A program made the translations under genes and the position numbers. The notes under the pieces were generated by a model. It worked only from the letters and a program-made list of their open reading frames with translations, made no database searches and was not told the DNA's origin. Below, piece by piece: positions 36,964 through 47,900 of a stretch of DNA of 64,000 nucleotides. How positions within the stretch are numbered: the first letter of the stretch is position 1; each line of letters opens with the position of its first letter. This DNA is from an uncultured Prevotellaceae bacterium (lineage in GTDB: Bacteria; Bacteroidota; Bacteroidia; Bacteroidales; Muribaculaceae), in assembly GCA_947165675.1 (NCBI GenBank), contig CAMVBJ010000017.1:1-64000 (forward strand). The letters run 5' to 3'.

Positions 36964-38057
36964 TTCTCTTCTTTTTTAATGGTGATGATTGAATAATACA
37001 ACTTACCGTCAGGGGTTGTCCCCTTCTCCCACGTGTAGCGGTCGGGGTACATAAGCTCCAGCCGGCGGCTCACCTGCTCCAGCCCTATGCCCGAGCCACT
37101 CTTGTCGTTCTCACGCTTCGGGTAACAGGTGTTCCTGATTTCACAGGTGATGTTCCCGTCGGTCTGTGACAAGTCTATCTTGATGTGGCCTGCACCTTGT
37201 GGTGAAATGCCATGCTTGAAGGCATTCTCGATGAGCGAGATGAAAATGAGCGGAGCCACGGGGGTTGAGTCGTTAGGTTGAATGTTGATGCTGGTGTCGA
37301 TCTTCACGTTGTCGGTCACGCGTATCTTCATCAACTCAATATAATTCCTCATAAAGTCGGCCTCCTTGCACAGTGGCACGAAGTCCTGCTGGTTCTCATA
37401 GAGCACGTGACGCAACAGTTTGCTCAGCTCCCCGACCGCAATCTGTGCCTTTTCCTGGTCAAAGGCGATCAAGGCATAGATGTTGTTCAACGTGTTCAAC
37501 AAGAAGTGGGGATTCAACTGATTGCGCAGGTTGCTCAACTCGGCCTCGGCACGGGCAGCCTCGGCCTCCTTGCGCACGTCCTCGACATGCTGCCACCGCT
37601 GATACATGCGCACAGCAACCGTCAAAGCGATGAACATGCACAGTATTAACACGGCCCAGAAGTATCGCGGCACCCGGGACGGACGTCTGGCAGGATTCTG
37701 TCGCACCTGATCAGGCAGCTCGGTCAGCAGGTTTTGACTCACAACGTGCCACACGTCTATAGCACACAAGCCCAGAGCGATAACACCCACATTGATGAGC
37801 AGGAACATCTTCCAGTCCTTCTTCTTAATCAAGTAGCGAGGAACCACCCACAGGTAATTGATGTAAAACACCAGCATGTAAGCCAGTGGCGTGCCCAGCC
37901 ACCGCATGTAGCGGGTCCACACGTGAGACCACGGATCATCAGAGCTGTGGAAGAAGAGTGGCACAACTATCAGCACAGCCCAGCCCAGGACATGCAACAC
38001 CAGGTTGCGGTATCTGAATTTCGTTTTATCGAGTTTGGCAGTCATCTTTGATTGCAT
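36960..38057 (-). CDS. LytS/YehU-type sensor histidine kinase
   Basis: His_kinase LRNQLNPHFLLNTLNNIYALI; HATPase; start trimmed because -7 box (CAAAGATA, 38072-38079) lies downstream of the ORF-track start; 38045 is also possible. Confidence 0.88.
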   Translation of the reverse strand: MQSKMTAKLDKTKFRYRNLVLHVLGWAVLIVVPLFFHSSDDPWSHVWTRYMRWLGTPLAYMLVFYINYLWVVPRYLIKKKDWKMFLLINVGVIALGLCAIDVWHVVSQNLLTELPDQVRQNPARRPSRVPRYFWAVLILCMFIALTVAVRMYQRWQHVEDVRKEAEAARAEAELSNLRNQLNPHFLLNTLNNIYALIAFDQEKAQIAVGELSKLLRHVLYENQQDFVPLCKEADFMRNYIELMKIRVTDNVKIDTSINIQPNDSTPVAPLIFISLIENAFKHGISPQGAGHIKIDLSQTDGNITCEIRNTCYPKRENDKSGSGIGLEQVSRRLELMYPDRYTWEKGTTPDGKLYYSIITIKKEEK

Positions 38058-38179
38058 TTTGTAACATATCGCAAAGATAATCAAGTATTCCCGACATAAC
38101 AAATAATCTCGACAAAAACGCATTACAGCTCGACCAAACAACAATCAGGCAGAACCGGCCACCAGTGGGTTACGACTGA

Positions 38180-38215
38180 CAAGGGACAGGCAGCTTGGAT
38201 GTGCCTGTCCCTTGT
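38180..38215. terminator. Strong hairpin
   Basis: CAAGGGACAGGCA..TGCCTGTCCCTTG perfect arms. Confidence 0.6.
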
Positions 38216-38245
38216 GTGGTGATAAGAAATAGATATTTCCTTGGG

Positions 38246-39322
38246 TTACTTGACCTCTTTCACCAGATAGATCATTGTGGGGAAGTGGTCGCTGTAACCG
38301 TTCAAGAAGATACCAGATGAGAAGGTGCGCAGCGGGTAACCCTGGCGGTCGCCCTCGCTGGAGCGCAGGAACTTGCGGTTGAGCACCTCGGCGCGCGAGA
38401 AGGTCAAGGTGGGCTTGTCCTTGCTGTCATAGTGCTTCAAGAAGTAGTCGGTGAAGATAATCTGGTCAAACAGGTTCCAGTTACCCTTGTAACCTAAGGT
38501 ACCAATACCCTTATTCAAGATATTCCACCAGGGGTTGAAGCAGGTACCGTCACCAGGACAGTCCTTAATCTCACGCTTTGCACCCAGTGCCTCGCTGCAA
38601 GACTTGTTCTGCGGGTCATCATTCAAGTCACCCATGAAGATAATGCCCTGGTTGGGGTCGTCACGCAGCAGCGAGTCAATGGTCTCGCGAGCCATGCGTC
38701 CGGCAGCCTCACGCAAGTAGCTTGACTGCTCCTCGCCACCCAGTCGTGAGGGCCAGTGATTGACCAGCACCGACACCTTCTCGCCCGCGAGCATACCCGT
38801 GACACACAACTGGTCACGGCTACGGAACTCGGGATAATCGGGCAAGTACTTGTTGACGCGCTGGTTGGTCACGTTGAGCACCTTGAAGAAACGCGGATTG
38901 TACAACAGACCCACGTCCACACCACGCCTGTCGGGGCTGTCGTGATGGACAATACGGTAGTGGCGGTCCTTGATCTCGGGTTGGCGCACAAGATCCTCAA
39001 GCACGGTGATGTTCTCGATCTCGCTCACACCGATGATGACCGGACCGTTGGCAGGAGAGCCATTGACCTCCATCTGACTGATAGCATAGGCCATGTTGTG
39101 TTGCTTCTGCCAGTACTTGGTACCGTTCCACTGGCGGGCACCCTGAGGCGAGAACTCCTTGTCATACTGCCCGTTGTTGTTGATCGTGTCGAACAGGTTC
39201 TCAAGGTTGTAGAACATCACGCCATACATCGTGTAGCGGCGTTCCTGCTGCTCTTGACTAAAGGCCTGCACTGGCAGTAAAGCTGCCAGCGCCAGGGCCA
39301 TAAATAATGCTTTCTTAATCAT
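38246..39322 (-). CDS. Secreted endonuclease/exonuclease/phosphatase family protein
   Basis: 358 aa with signal peptide; GVMFYNLENLFDT, GVSEIENITVLEDLV, IIFMGDLNDDP, GYSDHFPT. Confidence 0.9.
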   Translation of the reverse strand: MIKKALFMALALAALLPVQAFSQEQQERRYTMYGVMFYNLENLFDTINNNGQYDKEFSPQGARQWNGTKYWQKQHNMAYAISQMEVNGSPANGPVIIGVSEIENITVLEDLVRQPEIKDRHYRIVHHDSPDRRGVDVGLLYNPRFFKVLNVTNQRVNKYLPDYPEFRSRDQLCVTGMLAGEKVSVLVNHWPSRLGGEEQSSYLREAAGRMARETIDSLLRDDPNQGIIFMGDLNDDPQNKSCSEALGAKREIKDCPGDGTCFNPWWNILNKGIGTLGYKGNWNLFDQIIFTDYFLKHYDSKDKPTLTFSRAEVLNRKFLRSSEGDRQGYPLRTFSSGIFLNGYSDHFPTMIYLVKEVK

Positions 39323-39351
39323 GATGATGATGATTTATGCAGTCAAGATAA

Positions 39352-41601
39352 TCACTGTGCCGAATCCCAGTTCACGTTCCAGATCGAGACGCGGTCGCGG
39401 GTATTACCCGTTGCGCCCGACGGACACAGGTTAGTGAACTCGATGGTGAAGTCACCATTGACATTAAGTGCTTCCTCAAAGGCGTAAGACGTCTTCTGAG
39501 CCACATTGTCGTTAGTAACTGTCCAGGTCTTCACCACACTACCGTTCTGCTTCACATCAACGCGGAACGAGAGCAACTTGCCCGAGTAAGCGCAACCATA
39601 GTTGAAGCGCAGCTTGGAGATACCGCCTTTCAGTACGGGAGACTCAATAGTGCCTACCGAACTGGTGCCGCCACACATGGTGGGAGCCTTGGCATACTCG
39701 CTGGTGGAACCAAAAGCGTAACCGATGAAGGTGAACACGGGGTTACCGTCGGCTGCACCACCCTCGAGCAGCGTGCAGTTCTTGGCCACCCAACCAGCGG
39801 TTGAGGTATAGGTGCCTAAAGTTGTGGTGCGACCAGGCATGGTCTCGAAGTCGGACGTAGTGGCCAACTTAGGAGCTTGACCGAAAGTCACATCGTCAAC
39901 GCACCAGGTAGCATAGTTGGCATCCTGTGTTGCATAGAAGCGGAAACCGATGTAATAAGCGCCGTCAGCCCACTGGCTCAGGTCAACGTCACCCGACTCC
40001 TTCCAGTCGCTGTAAACGGGAGAGCCACCTGTGGGTGTGGCGATAGCGGGATTGAGCTTCACCTTGACGGTAGCATCCTCTGGATTCTTGGAGTTGAGGA
40101 TATAGACCTCAAACTTGCTCGTCGTGCTGCCATAGCCGGCAACCTGGGTGCGGAAAGTGAGGATCTTGTTGGCTGCATTCTGGATGTCCAGGCAGGGAGT
40201 GATCAGCCATGCGTCAAAGGGAGGATTGGTTCCCTTGTAGCCCGTCATGGCGGCATAGCCGTTACCTGTCGAGGTGAATACCGTCTGATACCATGACTTG
40301 TCACCGGTCACCGTCACATTGTACCAGTTGTCGGGCAAGGCGGTGTCAAAGCTCTCCTCAAGCGACAGAACAGGAATATCGGGGCGTTCCCAAGATTCGA
40401 TGTCAACAATGCCTGATTGACCCATAAAGGTCTCAAAGCGACCCTTAACCTTGATCTGCTTCTTGTATAATGCGGGATAATCCTTGATATTGAGTTCCTC
40501 ACGAGCCTTTGAGCCCTGGGGCAGCGGAACGATAACACACTTGCTGATATCGGTGCAGTTGGGGTCATCGGCCAGCACAATCGTGTTGTCGATGGTAGAG
40601 GGAGCCTTCCACTCAATGTCGGCATTGCTGGTCACAGTGGTAATACCCGAAGCCACAGCACCAACGATATAGCCGGTTGCCCAACCCTTAACGCCAGAAT
40701 TCTGGGCACCAATCACTTCACCAATGCTGTAAGGATTGCTACTGCTTCCAGGGCCTCCGCCACCGATCACGTCCTGAGCACTGCGCAGGTAGAACTGCCA
40801 CGTACCCGATGAATTCTGACGTGTGGCATAGAAGCTGAGCAGACCGACAACATCCACGGTACCGTCAGGGAGAATATCAGCACGGAAATCAGCATAATTG
40901 CTGTTACGGACAACGAGCTGATTGCCTTCTTCGTCGGCGATGGTACGGTTAGTTGTCGCACTGGCTTCGGCATAGGTAGTCGTACCATTAGCCTCCACAA
41001 AATGAACACCACTGATGCGCACCAGCTTGCCCTGATACTTAAGCAGGGTCTCGACATCATACTTTCCCTGGAAGTCACTGATGTTGACATCAACGGTATC
41101 GACCTTGCTCAAGTCGGGCAATCCGTTGATCTCGACCAGCGATTCCCACATGGCCTGGGGCAGGAAGGTTGCCTCCCACACGTTGCCACTGGCATACCAT
41201 GCAGGATAACCCAACTGCTGCTGACCATTGTACTTACCAACGAAGTACCCCTTCATGGGCAGGACGATTTCCTGACCGATGCGGTAGTTGTTGTACAGGC
41301 TATTCTGGTTAATCGAGATGTTGATACCAGCACCCGACTCATCCATGATGTAAAGTGACTTGTAGATGTTGCCACTCTCGTCACTGCTGGTTACCCAACC
41401 GTGAATGATCTCATCCTCGGTCACGGTGTCAATGTAGTTGACTGCGTCTTGCCAGTGCTTGGCCTTGAATTCAGCGATGGTCATGTTAGCCTTGTGCTCG
41501 GCCGTGGGAATTACCATGGGCGGCTGGTCAAACTCATCACTGCAAGCAGCGGTGAACACCAACAGGAGCATCAAACTGAGATAAAAATTAAAACGTTTCA
41601 T
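39352..41601 (-). CDS. DUF5689 / choice-of-anchor J domain lipoprotein
   Basis: 749 aa; lipobox FTAACSDE; TIAEFKAKHWQDAVNYIDTVTEDEIIHGWVTSSDESGNIYKSLYIMDESGAGINI; anchor-J SLEESFDTALPDNWYN. Confidence 0.82.
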   Translation of the reverse strand: MKRFNFYLSLMLLLVFTAACSDEFDQPPMVIPTAEHKANMTIAEFKAKHWQDAVNYIDTVTEDEIIHGWVTSSDESGNIYKSLYIMDESGAGINISINQNSLYNNYRIGQEIVLPMKGYFVGKYNGQQQLGYPAWYASGNVWEATFLPQAMWESLVEINGLPDLSKVDTVDVNISDFQGKYDVETLLKYQGKLVRISGVHFVEANGTTTYAEASATTNRTIADEEGNQLVVRNSNYADFRADILPDGTVDVVGLLSFYATRQNSSGTWQFYLRSAQDVIGGGGPGSSSNPYSIGEVIGAQNSGVKGWATGYIVGAVASGITTVTSNADIEWKAPSTIDNTIVLADDPNCTDISKCVIVPLPQGSKAREELNIKDYPALYKKQIKVKGRFETFMGQSGIVDIESWERPDIPVLSLEESFDTALPDNWYNVTVTGDKSWYQTVFTSTGNGYAAMTGYKGTNPPFDAWLITPCLDIQNAANKILTFRTQVAGYGSTTSKFEVYILNSKNPEDATVKVKLNPAIATPTGGSPVYSDWKESGDVDLSQWADGAYYIGFRFYATQDANYATWCVDDVTFGQAPKLATTSDFETMPGRTTTLGTYTSTAGWVAKNCTLLEGGAADGNPVFTFIGYAFGSTSEYAKAPTMCGGTSSVGTIESPVLKGGISKLRFNYGCAYSGKLLSFRVDVKQNGSVVKTWTVTNDNVAQKTSYAFEEALNVNGDFTIEFTNLCPSGATGNTRDRVSIWNVNWDSAQ

Positions 41602-41660
41602 AGTCAGTATTGTATTGTTTGTTATTATTATCTGGTTGATTAAGTTGTTGAAACGGATGA

Positions 41661-44423
41661 TTAGAATCGCAGACCCAAGTTCAAGAACATCTTGAAGCCC
41701 TGTGCATAGTAGTACTTGTTGGGGAACTTGTTTGCCGTGTTGGTGATATCCTTGGTGTCGATACGACCCTGCTGGTAACCACCCGTCTGGATGTTCTTGT
41801 TGTCGAGAATGTTGTTCAGGTTCAAGTTGATGTTGAACGATGCACTGCGGTTGATGTAAATCACGTGACCGATGCTGGCATTGATGATCAATGCCTCGTT
41901 CAGTTTCTCCTGTTGGGTGATGTCCTTAATCATCTGCTGGAGTTGCTCCTCGCTATTGGCCATCGTGTACAGGGTAGGCATTTCCTCGTGGCGCACAGGC
42001 GAGATGTTCACATAGGAGCGGTTCATCCAAGCGCCATTCACCTCAACAAACCACTGCTTGGGACCAGCCCAGTTAAAGGCCAGCATGTAGCATTCCTGAG
42101 GGGTTCCTCCCACATAGAAGTTCTTCAGATAAATCGTCGAGGCCACATCGGGGCTGGTACCATTCTCATAGCTGCGGGTACCGGTGGGACGGTTCTTATA
42201 CTGGTAGCGGGCGATATTGGCGGCAGCGCTGACGGTCAACGACGGTGAGAGCTTGTAGCTCAAGCCCACCTCGACACCCTTATACTGCTTGTGGATGCCG
42301 GTAAGCGCAAAGTTCATAAACGTGCTGTGCACGTCATCGTAGTAGGCCGTACGCTCAACGTTGTCACGCTGGTCGGTAAAGAAGGCAGTGACAACGCCCT
42401 TGAAGTTGCGGTAGTTCATCGCATAGCTCAGGTCGGCCGAGAAGATTTTCTCCACCTTGAGTTCGATGACGTCATCCTTGGTGCGGGACGAGATATAGGC
42501 GTCATAGGGGCGGGGAGCCTCGGTGCCATAGAAGGCATGGCCCGTGAAGCTATTGCGGCCATCCAGTTTGAATGTGATACCGGCCTTGGCGCCATAGGTA
42601 AAGAAACGGTGCATTTCACCCTTGCCATAAGAGTTCTCGGGAGCACGGCCATTGCGCATCTTACCGTCGCGCTGGAACTGGAAGTACTCACCCTTGACAC
42701 TGGCAAACATCTCCCACTTGGCCAGGTTGAGCACCCACTGATTCCACAACTGGGTCTTGAGGGTGAGGATGTCGTAGTCATAACCGAAACGGTCACCCTT
42801 GACCACCTTGCGATCGGGATTGTCCATGTCGTTCTGGGCCATGTCGGGATTCTCGGGGAAGTCGCGCTCGCTGAAGTTGTCAATATCCAGCCAATAGCGT
42901 CCACCCAGCAGGTCCTTGATGGTCTTGTAGTAGGATGATAAGGTATAGTTGGCGTTAGCGCCTGTCTGCATTGACAGCTGGTTGGAGAAGCGCTTGTTAA
43001 GCACACTCGACAACGTGAAACTCGACTGGTTGCTGTGTCGCTTTTCCAGAATGTAGGTTGAACCCCGTTCCACGCCTGTCTCATCAGCGTGCATGTTATT
43101 CAAGTAGTTAGTCTGATACAGGTTGTCCCAGCGTATCTGGGTATATTCGCTCCCACTGGTCCACCTTTCTGTATAGAAGTCGATAATCTCGGGTTCGGTG
43201 TAATAGGAGGGAAGATAACGATAATAGTCGGGACGTGGGTCAGCAGCCTTGTGCCAGTTGAGAGCAGCCTTGCTGTAGAACGACTTGTGATAAGCCAAGC
43301 CCGTATTCAGTGAGGTTCCCTCGTTGGGCTTCCACAACCAGTTGAGGATAGCCGTGGGGTCAAACGACTCGACTACACGCGAGTTGCGCTTCTTGCCTTC
43401 CTGCCAGCCCCAGTCAGGGTTGTACATGTTGCTACCCACCAGCTGACAGGCTTCCTCATAGACGGCCGAGTTGGCGGCACGCTTGGTGGGAGCGCCAAAG
43501 GTGGTCAACGTCAACGAGTGCTGCGGGTTGAACACCTTCTGCAACGCGAGGAAGTAGCCCCAACTGTTATAGAACGAGCCAGGATACACACCCTCGTCGG
43601 CATAGCGGGCTACTGCCGAAACGGTCATTGCCCAGCCGTGCTTGTTCAAGCCCGTTGCATGGGTGACCATGCCGCGCCAGCGGTAGTTACCGTTAGTATA
43701 AGCGAGACTCAAACGGGTACCTGGAGCATAGTCAGCAGCAAAGGTCTTGATGTTATTGGCTCCGCCAATGCCACCAAAGCCGTAAGCGTTGTCCTCCAGA
43801 CCCATGCCGATGGTCTTGTTCCTGAAGGCCTGGTTCAAGCCACCTGTCATCGAGTAGTTGAACGAGAAGCGGATCGCATCATTGAATGGCACTCCGTTGA
43901 TGTAAGTCTCGGTCTTGTTGTTCTCGTAACCACGGATGCGGAAACGCGCCGTGCTGAAGGTGTAACTTGAAGCCTGATAGAAGGGATTGTCGGTCGCACC
44001 GCTCAATAGCGCCACTTCCTGCGTATTGCCTTCCTCGTCCTCGAGTTGCGACTCCGAGAGTGCCATATCAGCTACGGCATTGCGGAACTCCAGGGCTTGA
44101 GCACTCTCAAAGGAGACGGGCTCTACCTGAATTGTGCCCAGATTCTCTACCATTCCAGCGACGATAGTGACGGCACCAGACCAGTCATTGTAGCCATAAG
44201 CAAGAACAAGCAGCTGGTCAGGACCGGGATTGGCATCATCGATGATGAAGGAACCCTCGGTGTCCGTCGTAGCTGCATTGCCTTGATTGTCGAGAATTAC
44301 GGTCGCACCCACAACGGGCTGCCCGCTCTTGGCATCAATCACCACGCCTTGCACACCCGCGCGCTGCGCCAGCATCGGCAAGGTGGCAAAGAGTGCTAAT
44401 AGCAAAAACAGTTTAAGTCTCAT
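41661..44423 (-). CDS. TonB-dependent receptor
   Basis: 920 aa; carboxypeptidase-regulatory-like GVVIDAKSGQPVVGATVILDNQGNAATTDTEGSF; plug and barrel with C-term FLNLGLRF. Confidence 0.9.
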   Translation of the reverse strand: MRLKLFLLLALFATLPMLAQRAGVQGVVIDAKSGQPVVGATVILDNQGNAATTDTEGSFIIDDANPGPDQLLVLAYGYNDWSGAVTIVAGMVENLGTIQVEPVSFESAQALEFRNAVADMALSESQLEDEEGNTQEVALLSGATDNPFYQASSYTFSTARFRIRGYENNKTETYINGVPFNDAIRFSFNYSMTGGLNQAFRNKTIGMGLEDNAYGFGGIGGANNIKTFAADYAPGTRLSLAYTNGNYRWRGMVTHATGLNKHGWAMTVSAVARYADEGVYPGSFYNSWGYFLALQKVFNPQHSLTLTTFGAPTKRAANSAVYEEACQLVGSNMYNPDWGWQEGKKRNSRVVESFDPTAILNWLWKPNEGTSLNTGLAYHKSFYSKAALNWHKAADPRPDYYRYLPSYYTEPEIIDFYTERWTSGSEYTQIRWDNLYQTNYLNNMHADETGVERGSTYILEKRHSNQSSFTLSSVLNKRFSNQLSMQTGANANYTLSSYYKTIKDLLGGRYWLDIDNFSERDFPENPDMAQNDMDNPDRKVVKGDRFGYDYDILTLKTQLWNQWVLNLAKWEMFASVKGEYFQFQRDGKMRNGRAPENSYGKGEMHRFFTYGAKAGITFKLDGRNSFTGHAFYGTEAPRPYDAYISSRTKDDVIELKVEKIFSADLSYAMNYRNFKGVVTAFFTDQRDNVERTAYYDDVHSTFMNFALTGIHKQYKGVEVGLSYKLSPSLTVSAAANIARYQYKNRPTGTRSYENGTSPDVASTIYLKNFYVGGTPQECYMLAFNWAGPKQWFVEVNGAWMNRSYVNISPVRHEEMPTLYTMANSEEQLQQMIKDITQQEKLNEALIINASIGHVIYINRSASFNINLNLNNILDNKNIQTGGYQQGRIDTKDITNTANKFPNKYYYAQGFKMFLNLGLRF

Positions 44424-44589
44424 AAAATCATAAATTGTATTTAAAGTAACAGATATAGAGCAAATAGATAGCTGACACTTTTTTAAGTTAATTTAATATA
44501 AAACCAAGTCATACAATCACTTGGGCGGGTAAAAATTTGTCAAAAGTACAATTTTTTTTTGACCTGTCAAAACAAAAACTCCACTCTTT

Positions 44590-44877
44590 TCACTTTTTCT
44601 TGAAATAGTCGTTATACATCTTGATGCCAAACACGATGCCACTCGACACTGTGGTGATGACATTAGTGATGAACAGAGGCCAGTTCTTGAGCAGTAAACC
44701 CTGGATGGCAAAGAAGATACCACCCAGTCCCATCATGAGGAAAGTGGGGAGCGCAATGCCATCGGTGTCATGGGTACGGATGGTGTAAATCGCTTGGGGC
44801 ATGTAACCGAGAATCAAGCAGATCGAAGCGGTGTAACCGATGATGTCAGTCAAGTGAGTAGAAATAAAATCAATCAT
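44590..44877 (-). CDS. SemiSWEET/PQ-loop small transporter
   Basis: 95 aa; IGYTASICLILGYMPQAIYTIRTHDTDGIALPTFLMMGLGG. Confidence 0.83.
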   Translation of the reverse strand: MIDFISTHLTDIIGYTASICLILGYMPQAIYTIRTHDTDGIALPTFLMMGLGGIFFAIQGLLLKNWPLFITNVITTVSSGIVFGIKMYNDYFKKK

Positions 44878-44906
44878 TGTAGTGTTGAATTATAATAATT
44901 ATTAAA

Positions 44907-44935
44907 AGTGTGGGACCCTTTTCAGGTCCCACACT
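44907..44935. terminator. Hairpin terminator
   Basis: AGTGTGGGACC..GGTCCCACACT perfect 11 bp arms. Confidence 0.7.
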
Positions 44936-44947
44936 GGTTAGTGTTCA

Positions 44948-47900
44948 TTATTTCAGTCCGCACTCGCGCATCAGTTCCTCGACTGCGGCCTTGAGTTGCA
45001 GGTCTTCGCCACTGACCACGGTCTCGGGGTTGTTAGCAACCTTGATGTCGGGCTCGAGCTGCGTGTTCTCGAGGTAGTTGCCCTCGGGCAGCAGGTAACC
45101 GATGATGGGGATGCCAAACACGAGTGACGAGTCTTGCAGCCTCTCCCAGGAGACGCTGCTCATGGTGCCGGGAACAGGCATACCCACGAGCTTGCCCAGC
45201 TTGTCGTGGCTGTAAACCCAGGGTGTACCGTGGGCGTTGCTGTAATTGGCCTCGCATTGCAGCATGATGCTGGGCTTGTTCCAGCGGCGGCTGGGCATGT
45301 CACAGGCCTCGCGGCCACGCACCACCTGGGTGAAATACTTCTTGCCGCTGAAGAACATCTCGATGTCCTCATGCAGGCGGCCACCGCCGTTGAAGCGGGT
45401 GTCGATCACGATGCCGTCGCGCTTGTTGTACTTGCCCAGCACGTCGCTATAGAGGTCACGGAAGCTGGCGTCGTTCATCGACTCCAGGTGCACATAACCC
45501 AAGCGGCCACCCGACAAGCTGTCAACAATCTGGGCATTGCGCTTTACCCAGCGCTTGTACATCAGGTCACTCAAGGCTCCCTTGCTGATGGGCTTCACCA
45601 CCTCTTCCCAGCGCTTGCCGGTCTTGGGATTGTAGAGCGAGAGCAGGGTCTTCTTGCCAGTCTGGCCATTCAGCAGCTCGGTATAGTCATTTTCCTCGTC
45701 GATGGCTGTGCCGTTAATCTTCTCCAGGATAGTACCGGGCTTGATCTGGCTCTTGGCCTTGGCCAGGGGACCATCCGCGATAATCTCGTCAATCTTCAGA
45801 CCGTTACCAGTGTAGTTCCAGTCATAGATGAGACCCAAGTCGGAAGTCGTCTCGCCTCCGTTGGGATAATAACGGCCACCAGTATGGGAAGCATTCAGCT
45901 CGCCCAGGAGCTCACTCAACAGGTTAGCGAAGTCCTGGTTGTTGTTGATGTGGGGCAGGAACTTGCGGTAGGTCTCCACATTAGCCTTCCAGTCACAGCC
46001 GTGGTAGGTGAGGTTGTAGAAGCGCTTCTCGATCTGCTTGTCCACGTGGTTGAACATGTATTCACGCTCGGCAAACAGATCCATCTTCATGTCAGCAGTA
46101 TAGGTGATAGGAGTAAGTTTGTCACTGGCTACCGCGAGCTTCTGCATCTTGCTGCCACCCAACACAAACAGCGTCTTGCCGTCCTTGCTGGCCTGGATAT
46201 CGGCGCCACCGCCACCCATTTTGTTCAACAGCTTGGTCTCATGCTTGCGCAGGTCCATCTTCCACAGGTCATAACCGCTCTCAAATGCCGAGAGATAGTA
46301 CAGCGACTCACCGTCAGGCGTGATCATGCAGCCCGAGATGTTACTCGAGTTGGGGGTAACACGCACGATGCGGTCCTCGATACCATCCAGTTCCACCTTG
46401 ACGGACTTGTCATCGGCCTTGGGCGCAGCAGCGGCTTTGCCTTTCTTCTTGCTGTTCTTAGCAGCCTCGGCGGCCTTATCCTCGGCCTTCTTAGCCTCCT
46501 TTTCGGCCTCGGTCAGCAATTCGTAGTCCTCCTTGTTGAGGTTATAGCGGTCGAGAGCCTCCTGGTTGACAAAGGCCAGGAAGACGTCGTCCTGAGAGCC
46601 CCACGAGGCATGGCTGCGCATACCATAACGGTTGCTGCGGAACATGATGGCGTTACCTTCCATGACCCAACGGGGATCCTCGCTGATGTAGGCGCTACCC
46701 GTGATGTTGGTAATCTTGCCACCAGTGGCAGGAACAATGCCGATGTCGGTGTAGGGGTCGCGCTGGTTACCGATGAACTCGAGGGCAAACCACTTGCCAT
46801 CGGGTGACCAGGAGTAGTTAAATTCGCCGTTAGTCTCATACCATGTCGAGCCGTCGGTCACTTGGGTTACCTGCTTGGTCTTGAGGTCAAGCACCTTGAG
46901 GCTGAAGCGGTCCTCAATGAAGGCCAGCTTCTTGCCGTCGGGCGACAGGCATGGACGGGTGCGCTCAACGGTAGTCGAGGGCAACAGGATTTCTTCCTTG
47001 ATGAGGGTTGCATTGGCAAAGTTCGGGTCATCCTTGCGCTCGATAGTGGCCAGGACAAGCTGCCAGTTGCCGTTGCGCTCGGTGGCATAGGCCAGTGTGC
47101 GGTTGTCGGCGCCCCACGATACCCAGTTCTCGGCCTCGGGAGTGCTGGTGATGCGCTTGGTGGTGTTATATTCTACCGATGTCACAAAGACCTCGCCGCG
47201 AACGACAAAGGCCACCATCTTGCCGTCGGGCGAGACGGCAGCATCGGTAGCGCCACGGGAAAATGACAAGCGCTGAATCTGGTCGCTATCGTCGTGCCAC
47301 AGGCTGACGTTCACCTTGCTGGGCTGACCGCCCTGACGCATGGTATAGAGTTCACCATCCTGAGTAAAGCACAGGGTGCCGTTGTCAGCAATCGACAGGA
47401 AACGCACGGGATTGACCGTGAAGTTGGTCTCGGCCTTAAGTTGGCTGGGGCGGTCGAGGGGCATCGAATAGACGTTCATCGAGCCACCATTACGCTCACT
47501 CAGGAAATAGACGGTCTTGCCATCGGGGCTGAGAACGGGATTGCGGTCCTCGCCGCCGATGTTGGTCAGGTTAGTATGCTTCTTGGTCTTGGCATCATAG
47601 CACCAGATGTCGCGTGTGATCGACGAGGTGTGATGCTTGCGGTACTCGTCCTCACCGCCCTTGCGGTCCTGATACACGAAGTAGTCACCGGTCTTGTTCC
47701 ATGTGATATACTCGGCGGGAGTGCCCAGCTCGCGGGTGGAGCGGCCACCCTCGACGGGCACCTTATAGACCTCGGTCAAGCGGCCACTCGGGAAGAGCAT
47801 GCTGCTGGCGGGATCCTGAATGGAAGCGCTATAGTAGATGTACTTGCCGTCGGGACTGAAAGTCCACGGGGTCTCGGCAGCGCTGTTGCGCGTCAAGCGC

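Noticed and set aside
45134-46807. 557 aa plus-strand ORF antisense to the tricorn-like gene
   Set aside because: Shadow ORF opposite a well-supported protein; no recognisable domain
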